From NCBI RefSeq assembly GCF_028737315.1, contig NZ_JAQZAO010000005.1, positions 248,001 through 312,000 on the forward strand: a DNA stretch of 64,000 nt, given 5' to 3'. Position 1 is the first letter of the stretch. Each line of letters opens with the position of its first letter. Below are positions 42,835 to 52,424 of this stretch, piece by piece. The translations under genes and the position numbers were made by a program. The stretch comes from Actinomycetospora lemnae (lineage in GTDB: Bacteria > Actinomycetota > Actinomycetes > Mycobacteriales > Pseudonocardiaceae). Below the pieces are notes generated by a model that was given only the letters and a program-made list of their open reading frames with translations, was not told the origin of the DNA and ran no database searches.

Positions 42835-44919
42835 CTACCACCCCATGAGGCGCGCGACCTCCGGGCCGACCACCGGCGACATCGACCGCGCGTAGGTGGC
42901 CGTCAGGTGGTTGTTGTCGAGGTAGACGAACACGCCGCCGATCACGGGCGGGCACTCGCTCGCGGTGCACACGAAGTGGCTCGTGTCGAGGAAGGAGACG
43001 TTGCCCGGGAGCTCCCCGGCGCGCTCGTAGGACGGGACCTCCGGGTAGAGGTCCGTCCGGGCCGGCGTGCAGGGGAAGTCCGGCGGGAGCTGGCCCTCGA
43101 CACAGGCGGCCGGCGCGTAGTCGAAGCGCGGGTTGTCGCGCACCCCGACCACCGGGACGCCCAGCGCGTCGAGCGCCTTCCAGCCCTCGACGTACGACGG
43201 GGGTGTGTTCTCCGTCTGCCCGGTGCGCACCTCGCGCGACGCGATGGTGACGACGGCGTCGGGGCGCAGATCGCGGATCTCCTCGAGCGCCTGCTGGTTC
43301 CACTCCCCGCACCCGGCGGCCTCGCCGTCGGCGGGCGGACCGAGACCGAACGGGCAGGCGCCCTTGAGGATCGTGGTGACCTGCCAGCGCCGGCTCTCCG
43401 CGTACGGGAGCAGGGCGGCCGTGAACTGCTGGATGTGGGAGTCGCCGACGAGGACCAGGCGCTTGACGGGCTCCCCCTCGACCGGCGAGGAGCAGACCTG
43501 CATCGTCGGCTCGTACGCCGAGAGGCGGCATTGCGGGGGCGCGGGCTCCCAGTCGGCGCTGAGGGCCGTGTACGAGGGGATCGGCGTCGTGTCGTCGCCC
43601 TGCCCGCCGTCGACCAGCGCCAGGGCGCCCTGGTGGCGGGCCTGGTCGGCGCCGACGGGGGCGCGCTGGTCGAGGCTGACCAGGCCCTGCCACCCGAGCG
43701 CGACGACGAGGACGGGCACGAGCAGCAGCAGCGCGACCCGGTGGTTGCCCCAGCGCGGCGACCGTCCGAGCGACAGGGCGCCGAGCGGGACCTCCACGAG
43801 GTGGCGCGTGAGCACCGCGAGCAGGACCGACAGGGTGATGACGACCAGCCCGCCCTCGAGCCCGAGCTCCGGGTGGCGGGTGATCGCGAGCGCGAAGAGC
43901 AGCACCGGCCAGTGCCACAGGTAGAGCGGGAAGCTGATGTTGCCGAGGTACTGCATCACCGGCGAGGACAGGACGCGGTCGGCGCCGAGGCGGTGGTGGG
44001 TCTCGCCCGCGACGAGGATCGCGAGCGCGCACAGCACCGGCCACAGGGCGAGGAAGCCCGGGAAGCCGCCCTGGACGTCCAGCACGAGACCGCACGCCAC
44101 GAGTCCGAGGACGCCGAGCCAGCCGAGGAGGGTGGCGGCCCAGCGCGGCAGGGTCAGCCCCGTGCCCGCGACGGCCAGCAGGCCGCCGAGCGTGAACTCC
44201 CAGAGCCGCGTCGCCGAGTGGAAGTAGGCCAGCTGCTGCGCGGTCGCGGTCAGCACGATCGAGTAGGCCAGGGACGCCACGGACAGGGCGACCAGGGCGA
44301 TCGTCACGGCCCGCCGGACGTCGGCGCCGGCCCGCCGCGCGACGAGGGCGACGACCACCACCACCAGCGGGAACAGCAGGTAGAACTGGCCCTGGATCGA
44401 CAGCGACCACAGGTGCTGCACCACGCTCGCCGTGTTGTGGGCGGCGTAGTAGTCGACGGAGTCGGCCGCCAGTTGCCAGTTCTGGAAGAACAGCGCCGAC
44501 GCGACGACCTCGCGCAGGGTCTGCGGCCAGCGCGAGTGCGGCAGGATCGCGAGCGAGGCCAGCACGACCCCGATCAGCACGATCGACGTCGGCGCGAGCA
44601 GGCGCTTGGCGGTCTTGCCCCAGTAGCCGAGGACGTCGATGCGCCCACGCTCGGCCGCCCGCGTCATCTGCCCGGCGAGCAGGAAGCCGGAGATGACGAA
44701 GAAGACGTCCACGCCGCCGGAGACCCGGCCGATCCACACGTGGTAGACGACGACCAGCGCCACCGCGAGCGCCCGCAGGCCCTGGAGCTCGGGGCGGAAC
44801 CGGCGAGCGGCGGGGGCCTCCTGACGGTGGCGGCCGGCGGCGGTCCCCGAGGTCAGCGGCGTCGTGGCACCGGTGGCGTCGGCGGCGGGCATCGGCGACG
44901 TGGCCCCGCTCGCTGTCAT
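42835..44919 (-). CDS. Acyltransferase-3/SGNH fusion (OafA-type)
   Basis: 694 residues. The N-terminal AT3 domain has ten or so helices and the catalytic R-x10-H in LRALAVALVVVYHVW, then GGVDVFFVISGFLLAGQM. The C-terminal SGNH esterase-fold domain (from residue about 450) has LVLVGDSHIQQF (block I), VTIASREVRTG, and DNNHLTATYA (block V). Such proteins O-acylate sugars of cell walls and glycans using acyl-CoA from inside. The ATG follows GGGGAG. A TAACGT -10 lies at 44952-44957. Confidence 0.9.
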   Translation of the reverse strand: MTASGATSPMPAADATGATTPLTSGTAAGRHRQEAPAARRFRPELQGLRALAVALVVVYHVWIGRVSGGVDVFFVISGFLLAGQMTRAAERGRIDVLGYWGKTAKRLLAPTSIVLIGVVLASLAILPHSRWPQTLREVVASALFFQNWQLAADSVDYYAAHNTASVVQHLWSLSIQGQFYLLFPLVVVVVALVARRAGADVRRAVTIALVALSVASLAYSIVLTATAQQLAYFHSATRLWEFTLGGLLAVAGTGLTLPRWAATLLGWLGVLGLVACGLVLDVQGGFPGFLALWPVLCALAILVAGETHHRLGADRVLSSPVMQYLGNISFPLYLWHWPVLLFALAITRHPELGLEGGLVVITLSVLLAVLTRHLVEVPLGALSLGRSPRWGNHRVALLLLVPVLVVALGWQGLVSLDQRAPVGADQARHQGALALVDGGQGDDTTPIPSYTALSADWEPAPPQCRLSAYEPTMQVCSSPVEGEPVKRLVLVGDSHIQQFTAALLPYAESRRWQVTTILKGACPFGLGPPADGEAAGCGEWNQQALEEIRDLRPDAVVTIASREVRTGQTENTPPSYVEGWKALDALGVPVVGVRDNPRFDYAPAACVEGQLPPDFPCTPARTDLYPEVPSYERAGELPGNVSFLDTSHFVCTASECPPVIGGVFVYLDNNHLTATYARSMSPVVGPEVARLMGW

Positions 44920-44951
44920 CCGGCTCCCCACGGTGTCGGTCCGTTCACCTG

Positions 44952-44975
44952 ACGTTACGACGGCCCGGGGGCCGT
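44952..44975 (-). promoter_or_regulatory. Hairpin and -10 between two acyltransferase-type genes
   Basis: ACGGCC/GGCCGT with a four-base loop (44960-44975) ends the 45008 gene. TAACGT (44952-44957, minus) immediately after it is a -10 for the 42835 gene. Confidence 0.5.
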
Positions 44976-45007
44976 GGCGCCAGCGGGTGTGGTGCACAAC
45001 TGATCGG

Positions 45008-46717
45008 TCAGTACCCCGGCGGCCGCCGTTCCATCGCCGTGAGCAGGGCGGGTGCGACGACCGGCGCCGCCGTGCCGGTGAACGTGGCGCTCACATGGTT
45101 GGCGTCCAGGTAGACCAGCACGTTGCCCACGACGGCGGGGCACACGGTGGCCGTGCAGTAGGTGTCGGCGAGGTCCAGGACGGTGACGCTGCCGGGTAGC
45201 GGGCCCGCGCGGGTCCACGGCGGCGTCGCGGCCAGCAGCGCGGCGCGCGGGACCGTGCAGGTCTCGGCGGGCTGCCGGTCGATGCACGGGCCCGGCGAGG
45301 CGGGCAGCCGAGGGTTGTCCCGGATGGCGAGCACCGGGATCCCGACGCGCTCGAGCGACCGCCAGGCGTCGACGAACCCGGCCGGCGTCTCCTCGGTCGC
45401 GGGCGAGCGGGCGTCGCGGGACGCGAGGGTCACGACGAGGTCCGGACGCATCGCGGTGATCTCGCCCAGCGCAGCCCGGTTCCAGGACGCGCAGCCCGCG
45501 TCGTCCGGCACCGTGTCCGAGGTCGTGGAGAACGGGCAGGCGCCGCGCAGCATCGTGACGACCTCGCCGTGACGCTCGGCGACGATCGGGCGGACGGCGG
45601 GCAGCAGCTGCTCGACGTGCGAGTCGCCGACCACGACCACCCGGAACCGCGCGTCGGGCACCGGGTCGCGGCAGGTGCGCAGCTCCGCGGCGAGCGCCGA
45701 GGTGGTGCAGGTCCTCCCGCCCGGCGCCCAGTCGGCACCCCGGGCCGCGGGGCCGGGGACGACCGGGGCCGGCGGGACCGCGCCGTACCCGGCCAGCCGG
45801 ACGGCGGCGCCGGGGTGGGCGGGGTCGGCGACCGTGACGACCGCCCCCGGACGCCACGCCGTCACGGCCGCCCACGCGCCGGCCACCAGCAGCAGGGTGA
45901 CCGCGGCGACGACCACCGGCACGACGCCGCGGACGCGCGGGACCCGGCCCGCCGCCACGGTCGCCGCGGCCAGCACGACCGTGACCGCGAGGACCACCGC
46001 GCCGCCACGCAGCCCGAGCTCGGGCCGCTCGCGCCAGGCGAGGTAGAAGGCCGCGACCAGCCCGGACCACAGGTACAGGGAGAGCGCGAGGGCACCGAGC
46101 ACGCGCAGCGGGGCGGCGGCGAGGACCCGGCCGACGGATCGCGACGACCGGGCGCCCACGACGGCGAGCAGGCCCCCGGCCGCGAACGCCCACGCCTGCG
46201 CGCCCGTGTCGAGGGCGACCACGGCGGCCGGCTCGCCCGCCCGCGTCCACGCGTACGTCGCCGACGTGACGCCGGCGACGGCGAGCAGGACGGCGAGCAC
46301 CCGCCCGGCCCGCCGACGCCCGGTGCGGGCGGCGAGGCCCGCGAGCAGGGCGGCCCCGAGGAGGAGCTGCCCGAGCACGGCGACGGCGCCGAGGTGCGCG
46401 AACGGCCCGGCGAGCGCACCCCCGGGCGCGGCCGCCGGCGTCTCGAGGGCGAGGTACGCGTTCTGGACGAGCAGCAGCGAGGCGAGCGCCTCGGCCTGGA
46501 CCTGCGGCCACCACGACGACGGCAGCGTGACCGCCGTCGCGACGCACCCGGCCGCCACCACCACGGCCAGCGGGGCCAGCAGGCCCCGGGCGCCGCGGGC
46601 GACGTCGCGGCGCAAGGAGCCGCCTGGACCGACGGCGTCGAGCAGGGCCCGCACCGCGACGAGCCCGGCGACGGCGAGCAGCGCGACGAGGACCGGCGCG
46701 GGGAGCGCCGGGCTCAC
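45008..46717 (-). CDS. Degenerate acyltransferase-3 with intact SGNH domain
   Basis: 569 residues, clearly related to its neighbour at 42835 but lacking the first helices with the R-x10-H catalytic site: its sequence joins the family only at RGARGLLAPLAVVVAAG. The loop QHLWSLSIQGQFYLLFPL of the neighbour is eroded to AHLGAVAVLGQLLLGA. The SGNH half is well kept: FRVVVVGDSHVEQLLPAV, VTLASRDARSP, IRDNPRLPA, DANHVSATF. It may act as a membrane-bound esterase or an acyl acceptor module serving another acyltransferase. The GTG overlaps the glfT2 stop (GTGA), so it is translated with glfT2. Confidence 0.82.
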   Translation of the reverse strand: MSPALPAPVLVALLAVAGLVAVRALLDAVGPGGSLRRDVARGARGLLAPLAVVVAAGCVATAVTLPSSWWPQVQAEALASLLLVQNAYLALETPAAAPGGALAGPFAHLGAVAVLGQLLLGAALLAGLAARTGRRRAGRVLAVLLAVAGVTSATYAWTRAGEPAAVVALDTGAQAWAFAAGGLLAVVGARSSRSVGRVLAAAPLRVLGALALSLYLWSGLVAAFYLAWRERPELGLRGGAVVLAVTVVLAAATVAAGRVPRVRGVVPVVVAAVTLLLVAGAWAAVTAWRPGAVVTVADPAHPGAAVRLAGYGAVPPAPVVPGPAARGADWAPGGRTCTTSALAAELRTCRDPVPDARFRVVVVGDSHVEQLLPAVRPIVAERHGEVVTMLRGACPFSTTSDTVPDDAGCASWNRAALGEITAMRPDLVVTLASRDARSPATEETPAGFVDAWRSLERVGIPVLAIRDNPRLPASPGPCIDRQPAETCTVPRAALLAATPPWTRAGPLPGSVTVLDLADTYCTATVCPAVVGNVLVYLDANHVSATFTGTAAPVVAPALLTAMERRPPGY

Positions 46718-48591
46718 CCCTCGTCGAGGCCGAAGAGGCGCCGCCAGCTCGCGGCGTCGGTGAGCGCGCCCTGCGCGTCACGCCACCGCTGCGCGGCCGC
46801 CGACCCCTCGCGGGCGAAGCGCCACAGCACCCGCACGCTCTCGCGCGTCAGGGCTGTGAGGTGCTCGGGGTCGCGCCGGCGCAGTCGCACCCCGTTCTCA
46901 CCGGCGTCGACGACGGCGACGCGGTCGAACAGCGACACGTGCCACCAGTGCGCCTCACCGGAGCCGACGAGCCCGCCGCGGTGCGGCACGCGCCCCGTCG
47001 CCTGCTGGACGGCCCGCTTGAGCTTGACCAGGGCGGGCCGCGAGGGCTCGTAGCCGGCGCGCACGATCGGCATCTCGACGCTCGACAAGCCCGGCACGTC
47101 GTGGACGTCGTGCAGCGTCGTCTCGCTGTAGCGCCGCCGCTCCTCCTGGACGGTGAACGCTGCGCTCACCCCGCCGTCGGCGAGCACCTCGGGGCCGGCG
47201 AGGAAGTCGTCGACGGCCTTGACGAGCGTCGCCGCGAGGCCGTAGTTCATGCCGAGCAGGTAGCGGGCGAAATGGTCGCGCAGCGTCTTGTGGATCCCGC
47301 GCACCGGGAAGTCGGAGTGCAGCGCCGCGGTGATCATCGCGTTGCGGTGGTTGAAGTAGCGGCGCCAGTCGTCCCAGTCCTTCCACTGGAAGTCGGCGTG
47401 CCACAGGCCTGCACCGGGCAGCGTCACCGTCGGGAACCCGTGCGCCCGCGCCCGGTACCCGTACTCGACGTCGTCCCACTGGAAGAAGAACGGCAGCGGG
47501 TAGCCGATCCGCCGCACGACCTCGGCGGGGATGAGGCACGCCCACCAGCCGTTGTAGTCGGCGTCGACGCGGCGGTCCTGGACGTTCTTGGTGCCGTCGG
47601 GGAAGTAGCCGGTGACGTCCGACTCGCCGACCGCGCCCTCGGGCCGGCGGCCGCAGGCGAGCTCGACGAAGTCGGCCTTCTCGGCCCCGGCGATGACCTG
47701 CGTCGGGTGCAGGAGGTTGAGCATCTGGGCGCCGACGATCGTCGGGACCGCGGTGTGGCGGGCGAACCCGGCCAGGCGCACGACCACCTCGGGCTCGCAG
47801 CGGACGTCGTCGTCCATGAGCAGCACGTCGGTGTGCGGGTCGGCGGCGTCCTCGACGAGCTCGTAGAGGCCGCGGGTGAAGCCGCCCGCCCCGCCCAGGT
47901 TGCCCTGCAGCAGGTAGCTCAGGCGGCTCCCGAAGGCCTCGGCGACCTCGGCCCAGCGCGGTTGGTCGGCCACGCGGTCGGAGCCCTGGTCGACCACGAC
48001 GACGCGGTCGAGCACGCCGAGGGCGTCGGCGTCGTCGAGGATGGCGCGCAGGGTCGTCAGGCAGTCGACCGGGCGGTTGTGGGTGCAGACGACGAGCGAG
48101 GTGCGGCGGTCGGTGGCCGGGGCCGCGACCGTCCAGCGGGTGTCGGAGAGCACCAGCTCCTCGTCGTCGGTGAGCACCTCCACCCACAGCCCGCCGCCGT
48201 CGAGGAAGCGGTCGAGGGTGGCCGAGAGCGCGACGTCCTCGCTGTCGACGTCGTGGACCGCCAGCGTGCGCGGCACCCCGTTGGTGTCCGAGGCGCGCAG
48301 CAGGATGCGTCCGGTGCCGCGGATGCGGCCCTCGAAGCGCACCTCGCCGGCGGTCGCCCAGCGCTGCCAGTAGCTGGCGGAGAAGCGGCCGAAGTAGGTG
48401 TTGGTGCTGACGTGGCTGAACGCGCCGACGCGCACGTGGTGGCGCCGCCGCTCGGCCCGCCCGCGGCGGACCTCGGCGTAGAGGTCGTCCGGGGTGTCGG
48501 ACGTCGGTCCCGCGAAGAGGCCGCGGGCGACCACGGCCCGTGCCGCTCCCGTGCCCGCTTCGGCGGTGCGGACGGCCTGGACGTCGGTCAT
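46714..48591 (-). CDS. glfT2: Galactofuranosyltransferase GlfT2-like
   Basis: 625 residues, normal for GlfT2 (about 640), which polymerises the galactan of arabinogalactan from UDP-galactofuranose. The N-terminal beta domain is about 1-160. The GT-A domain has SLVVCTHNRPVDCLTTLRAI, LLQGNLGGAGGFTRGLYELV and the metal-binding triple Asp in LLMDDDVRCEPEVVVRLAG near residue 260. FFFQWDDVEYGYRARAHGFP and LPGAGLWHADFQWKDWDDW carry the acid and metal-ligand His. The promoter is TACCCT at 48648-48653. It heads the minus-strand pair with the SGNH protein. Confidence 0.93.
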   Translation of the reverse strand: MTDVQAVRTAEAGTGAARAVVARGLFAGPTSDTPDDLYAEVRRGRAERRRHHVRVGAFSHVSTNTYFGRFSASYWQRWATAGEVRFEGRIRGTGRILLRASDTNGVPRTLAVHDVDSEDVALSATLDRFLDGGGLWVEVLTDDEELVLSDTRWTVAAPATDRRTSLVVCTHNRPVDCLTTLRAILDDADALGVLDRVVVVDQGSDRVADQPRWAEVAEAFGSRLSYLLQGNLGGAGGFTRGLYELVEDAADPHTDVLLMDDDVRCEPEVVVRLAGFARHTAVPTIVGAQMLNLLHPTQVIAGAEKADFVELACGRRPEGAVGESDVTGYFPDGTKNVQDRRVDADYNGWWACLIPAEVVRRIGYPLPFFFQWDDVEYGYRARAHGFPTVTLPGAGLWHADFQWKDWDDWRRYFNHRNAMITAALHSDFPVRGIHKTLRDHFARYLLGMNYGLAATLVKAVDDFLAGPEVLADGGVSAAFTVQEERRRYSETTLHDVHDVPGLSSVEMPIVRAGYEPSRPALVKLKRAVQQATGRVPHRGGLVGSGEAHWWHVSLFDRVAVVDAGENGVRLRRRDPEHLTALTRESVRVLWRFAREGSAAAQRWRDAQGALTDAASWRRLFGLDEG

Positions 48592-48647
48592 GTGTGCGTG
48601 CTCCCCCGCGATCCGGCTCGGGTGCTCTCACCGTGCCCTCGACCGCC

Positions 48648-48653
48648 AGGGTA
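48648..48653 (-). promoter_or_regulatory. -10 box TACCCT for glfT2
   Basis: Predicts a start near 48641 and a 50-base leader with GGGGGAG before the ATG. Confidence 0.5.
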
Positions 48654-48699
48654 GGAGACGTGGCACCGCTCCCCGGGGGACGGGCGCCCCCGTGTCGGG

Positions 48700-49623
48700 T
48701 CAACCGACGCGCTGGTCGGCCGTTGGACGGTGCTGCTCGGGGACGACGGCCTGCTCGGACGGCGGCGTCGACCGGACCACCACGACGACCTGCTCGTGGT
48801 CGTGGGTGAAGGCCTCGTAGGTGAAGTCAAGCCCGGTGCGCGCGACGTACTCGGTCCACGCGCGGTGCTCGCCGTCCTCCCACCCGGGGTGGTTGAGGTA
48901 CTCGTCGAACACGATCACCGAGCCGGGTCGCAGGCGGGGCCCGACGTGCTCGAGCACCGTGGCCGTCGAGGAGTGGAGGTCGGCGTCGAGGTGCAGGAGG
49001 TCGACCGGCTCGGGGTGCTCGGCGAGGAACGCCGGCAGCGTGTCGGCGAACCAGCCGACGACGAGCTCGGCGCCCGGGACCTCGGGCGGCTCGCCGACGG
49101 CGAACGTCCCGGCGCCGAACCCCGCGCGCCAGTCCTCGGGCAGGCCCTGGAACGAGTCGAACCCGTAGACCTCGCCATCGCCGCGCGCTGCGGCGATCGC
49201 GCGCAGCGTGGTGCCGGAGAAGACGCCGAACTCGAGGGCGAGCCCGCCACGCCGGGGTGCGATCTCCAGCGCGTGGGCGAGCGTCGCCGCCGGGTTCGGG
49301 AAGGGGCGCGCCCCGGGCATCGCCTGCTCGACGAAGCGGGCGCTGCTCACCACGGCCTCGCGCTCCCCGGCCGCGAACATGTCGCGGCGGTCGCGGATCT
49401 CGCGCGCCACGAGCTCCGCACGCAGGCCGTCGATCTCGCCCCGGGCCGCGTCGAGCGCGGCGGCCTGCTCCCGCGCCCGCACCTCGAGGGCGTCCAGCCG
49501 CGGCAGCACCCGGTCCTCGACGACCGTCGCGACCCCGCGCTCGACGGCGCGGACCAGGCGGACGTTCAGGGCGTGCCGGAGGCGGCGCAGGCGGGAGGAC
49601 ACCCCAGCCATGGAAACGGACAC
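48700..49623 (-). CDS. TylF/MycF-like O-methyltransferase with coiled coil
   Basis: 307 residues. An N-terminal helix (LRRLRHALNVRLVRAVERGV) and coiled coil to residue about 75 precede the methyltransferase. ALEFGVFSGTTLRAIAAARG is the SAM loop, VYGFDSFQGLPEDWRAGF follows, DLLHLDADLHSSTATVLEHV is the metal-binding Asp pair, and VIVFDEYLNHPGWEDGEHRA the active-site loop. Relatives methylate sugar hydroxyls. GTG 49623 has GGAAG upstream; ATG 49611 is an alternative. Confidence 0.82.
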   Translation of the reverse strand: MSVSMAGVSSRLRRLRHALNVRLVRAVERGVATVVEDRVLPRLDALEVRAREQAAALDAARGEIDGLRAELVAREIRDRRDMFAAGEREAVVSSARFVEQAMPGARPFPNPAATLAHALEIAPRRGGLALEFGVFSGTTLRAIAAARGDGEVYGFDSFQGLPEDWRAGFGAGTFAVGEPPEVPGAELVVGWFADTLPAFLAEHPEPVDLLHLDADLHSSTATVLEHVGPRLRPGSVIVFDEYLNHPGWEDGEHRAWTEYVARTGLDFTYEAFTHDHEQVVVVVRSTPPSEQAVVPEQHRPTADQRVG

Positions 49624-49680
49624 GGGCGCTTCCGTCGAGGTGGTGTCGCGGACCGGTCGGCGGCGGCCGACGAGGGGTCG

Positions 49681-50376
49681 CTACGGGGCCGCCGCAGCCA
49701 GGTCCCCGGCCGACGTCGGCGCGCGCGGCGCCGGGCGGGTCGCCGCCACCACGAGCAGCGTGTGCCCGATCGCGAGCATGACCATCGTCGCGACGCCGAA
49801 CGGCCAGTAGATGTGGCTGGTCAGGAACGACCACGCCCCGACGACCGCGAACACCGCCCCGAGCCCGGCCAGCAGGCGCCAGGCCCCCGGTGCGCGGACC
49901 AGCGCGAGCACCGCGGCGAGCACGCTCGCCGCGAGGTAGGCGTAGGCGCCCTGGATGCCGAGGGCGTCGGCGATCTCGAACAGCGCCGCGACCCACGGCC
50001 CCGGGCCGAGGCGCATGGTCTCGTGTCCCCCGCCGATCCCGGCGAGCGCGTCGAGCGCGCCGTAGAAGGCGGCGTAGACGAGGCCCAGCACGATCGCGAG
50101 CCCCTCGAGCACCCAGCCGAGCGGGCCGGCGGGACGCGCGGCGCGCACGACGGCCCAGGGCCCGAGCGCGAGGAGCGGGAAGAGCACGAGCCCGATGACG
50201 TGCAGGTCGCGCCACCACGGGGCCGACTCGGGGGTGAGCACCGCGGGGTGGGAGCTGCCGAGGACCGCGAGCGCCAGGGCGGGCAGTGCGGTGGCGGCGA
50301 CCGCGGCGGGGAGACGCATCCGCCGCATCCTCGCAAACCGCCCGCGCCCGCGGTGGCGCGACTCCCGGGTGCTCAT
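49681..50376 (-). CDS. Polytopic membrane protein, unknown
   Basis: 231 residues, about six helices: LPAAVAATALPALALAVLGS, LHVIGLVLFPLLALGPWAVV, GLAIVLGLVYAAFYGALDAL and more. GIGGGHETMRLGPGPWVAAL is an outside loop. No known catalytic motif. The ATG overlaps the stop of the acyltransferase gene at 50373 (ATGA), so it is probably a partner of that enzyme. Confidence 0.72.
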   Translation of the reverse strand: MSTRESRHRGRGRFARMRRMRLPAAVAATALPALALAVLGSSHPAVLTPESAPWWRDLHVIGLVLFPLLALGPWAVVRAARPAGPLGWVLEGLAIVLGLVYAAFYGALDALAGIGGGHETMRLGPGPWVAALFEIADALGIQGAYAYLAASVLAAVLALVRAPGAWRLLAGLGAVFAVVGAWSFLTSHIYWPFGVATMVMLAIGHTLLVVAATRPAPRAPTSAGDLAAAAP

Positions 50377-52424
50377 CGGTCCAGCGCGGCCGGGAGCAGC
50401 AGCGACACGACCGGGGCGAGACTCCGCGCGTAGGACGCCGACAGGTGGTTGTCGTCGAGGTAGACCATGACGTTGCCGATCTCGGGCGGACAAACGGCCT
50501 CGGTGCAGAGGTGGTCGGTGAGGTCGAGGAAGCCGACGTTGCCGGGGACGTCCATCGAGGCGTACGGCGGCTCGGCGTAGAGCTCGTCGCGCGGCAGCTC
50601 GCACTCCGGGGCGCCGCGGCCGTGCGTTTCCACGCATTCCGCGGGCCACCAGTCGAAGCGCGGGTTGTCGCGCAGGGCGACGACCGGGACAGCGCCCGTG
50701 TCGAGACGCCGCCAGGCCTCGACGAAGCCCAGCGGGGTTTCCTCCGTGCGCCCCGCGCGCACGTCACGGGTCGCGCCGACGAGCACCGCGTCGGGCGGCT
50801 CAGCAAGGATGTGCTCGATCGCCGCGGCGTTCCACTCCAGACACGGGACCTCGCCGATGTTGGCGTCCGAGCCGGTGGAGAACGGGCACCCGGGCCGGAT
50901 CAGTGTCCGGATCTCCCAGTTGCGCTCGCGGGCCAGCGGCTCGAGCGCGGGCAGGAACTGCTGCATGTGGGAGTCGCCGACCACGGTGATCACGCGGTCG
51001 GGGGTCTCGGCGGGCACGTAGGTGCAGAGCTCGAGGTTCGGGCGCTCGGGTGGGACGACGCAGTCCTGCTGGTACTCCACCCAGTCGTCGACCACTGCCA
51101 GCGTCGACGGTCGCAGCGGGGCGCCGGGCGCGCCGCCGTAGACGAAGCCGGGCAGCCGGGCCACCGCCCCGGGGTGGTCGGGGTCGCGGAGGTCGACGTA
51201 GGCCCCCGCCCGCTGGTCGCTCGCCGCGCGCCAGGCCAGGCAAACGAACAGGACCGGGGCGAGCGTCGCAGCCACCAGCGCGACGGGCCGCCACCGCGGC
51301 GGTCCCCCGGGCTGGACGTCCCGGGCGGGCCGCTCAAGCAGGTGGTGGCTGGTGACGGCCAGCGCGACCGACAGCCCGACCACGCCCAGCCCGCCGACGA
51401 GGCCGACCTCGGCGCGCTCGCGGTAGGACAGGTAGAGGATGAGGACCGGCCAGTGCCACAGGTAGAGGGGGTAGCTGATGTCCCCCAGGTACCGGCCGGC
51501 GCGGGAGGCCAGCAGGCGGTCGACGCCGCCACGGCCGGTGCTCCCGGCGACGACGACCGCCGCCGCGGCCGCGACCGGCCACAGTGCCAGGTAGCCGGGA
51601 AAGCCCGCCCCGACGTCGAGGACCACCCCGCACGCCACCAGCGCCAGCACCCCGACCCAGCCCAGCAGCACCCGCAGGCGCCGGGTGAGCCGGATGCGGT
51701 CGATCGTCAGTCCGAGGACGCCGCCGATCGCGAACTCCCAGGCCCGCGCCAGGGAGTCGAAGTACGCGAAGGGCTGGTCGACGGCGGTGGTGATCACCGA
51801 GTACGTCAGCGACGCCGCGGCGACCGCGACGAGGACGACGAGCAGGACCCGGCGCACGTCCGCGCGGAGCCGTCGCGCGACGACCGCGACGAGCAGCACC
51901 AGCAACGGGGCCACCACGTAGAACTGCCCCTGCACCGACAGCGACCAGAAGTGCTGGGCGACGCTGGCGGCGTCGTTGTCCGCGTAGTAGTCGACGGCGT
52001 CGGCGGCCAGCCGCCAGTTCTCGACGAAGAACGCGGAGGCGACGATCTCGGCGATGTTCTGGGGCCAGCGCAGCGGCGACATCAACGTCGCGGCCGCCAC
52101 GGCGCTGACCAGCAGCACGAGACCCGCCGTCGGGAGCAGCCGCCAGAACAGCCGCAGCCACGTGGCCGCGACCCGCAGCCCGCCGCGCTCGACGCTGCGC
52201 ACGAGCATCCCGACGACGAGGAAGCCGGACAGCAGGAAGAAGACGTCGACGCCGCCGGAGACCCGACCGACCCAGACGTGGTAGATCACCACGAGGACCG
52301 CCGCGAGGCCGCGCAGCCCCTCGATCTCGGGCCGGAAGCGCGAGCGGCGTGCTCCCGGGTCCTCCGGGCGCGCCGCGGGCGCCGGCGACGTCGGACGGTC
52401 GTCGAGCGGGCCGGCGCTGGGCAT
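50373..52424 (-). CDS. Acyltransferase-3/SGNH fusion (OafA-type)
   Basis: 683 residues, close paralogue of the 42835 protein. AT3 catalytic R-x10-H in GLRGLAAVLVVIYHVWVGRV, GGVDVFFLLSGFLVVGMLV, FWSLSVQGQFYVVAPLLV. The SGNH domain has RVITVVGDSHMQQFLPALEP, LVGATRDVRAGRTEETPL, LRDNPRFDWWP and LDDNHLSASYARSLAPVV. It should O-acylate an exported glycan. ATG 52424 has GGGAGGA upstream; the frame is open to 52586. Coupled to the membrane protein at 49681. Confidence 0.9.
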   Translation of the reverse strand: MPSAGPLDDRPTSPAPAARPEDPGARRSRFRPEIEGLRGLAAVLVVIYHVWVGRVSGGVDVFFLLSGFLVVGMLVRSVERGGLRVAATWLRLFWRLLPTAGLVLLVSAVAAATLMSPLRWPQNIAEIVASAFFVENWRLAADAVDYYADNDAASVAQHFWSLSVQGQFYVVAPLLVLLVAVVARRLRADVRRVLLVVLVAVAAASLTYSVITTAVDQPFAYFDSLARAWEFAIGGVLGLTIDRIRLTRRLRVLLGWVGVLALVACGVVLDVGAGFPGYLALWPVAAAAAVVVAGSTGRGGVDRLLASRAGRYLGDISYPLYLWHWPVLILYLSYRERAEVGLVGGLGVVGLSVALAVTSHHLLERPARDVQPGGPPRWRPVALVAATLAPVLFVCLAWRAASDQRAGAYVDLRDPDHPGAVARLPGFVYGGAPGAPLRPSTLAVVDDWVEYQQDCVVPPERPNLELCTYVPAETPDRVITVVGDSHMQQFLPALEPLARERNWEIRTLIRPGCPFSTGSDANIGEVPCLEWNAAAIEHILAEPPDAVLVGATRDVRAGRTEETPLGFVEAWRRLDTGAVPVVALRDNPRFDWWPAECVETHGRGAPECELPRDELYAEPPYASMDVPGNVGFLDLTDHLCTEAVCPPEIGNVMVYLDDNHLSASYARSLAPVVSLLLPAALDR

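Noticed and set aside
44916-44948. GTG micro-ORF (VNGPTPWGAG) ending ATGA at the 42835 gene start
   Set aside because: The predicted RNA start (near 44945) falls after its GTG and there is no ribosome site, so unlike the 38087 case it would not be translated.
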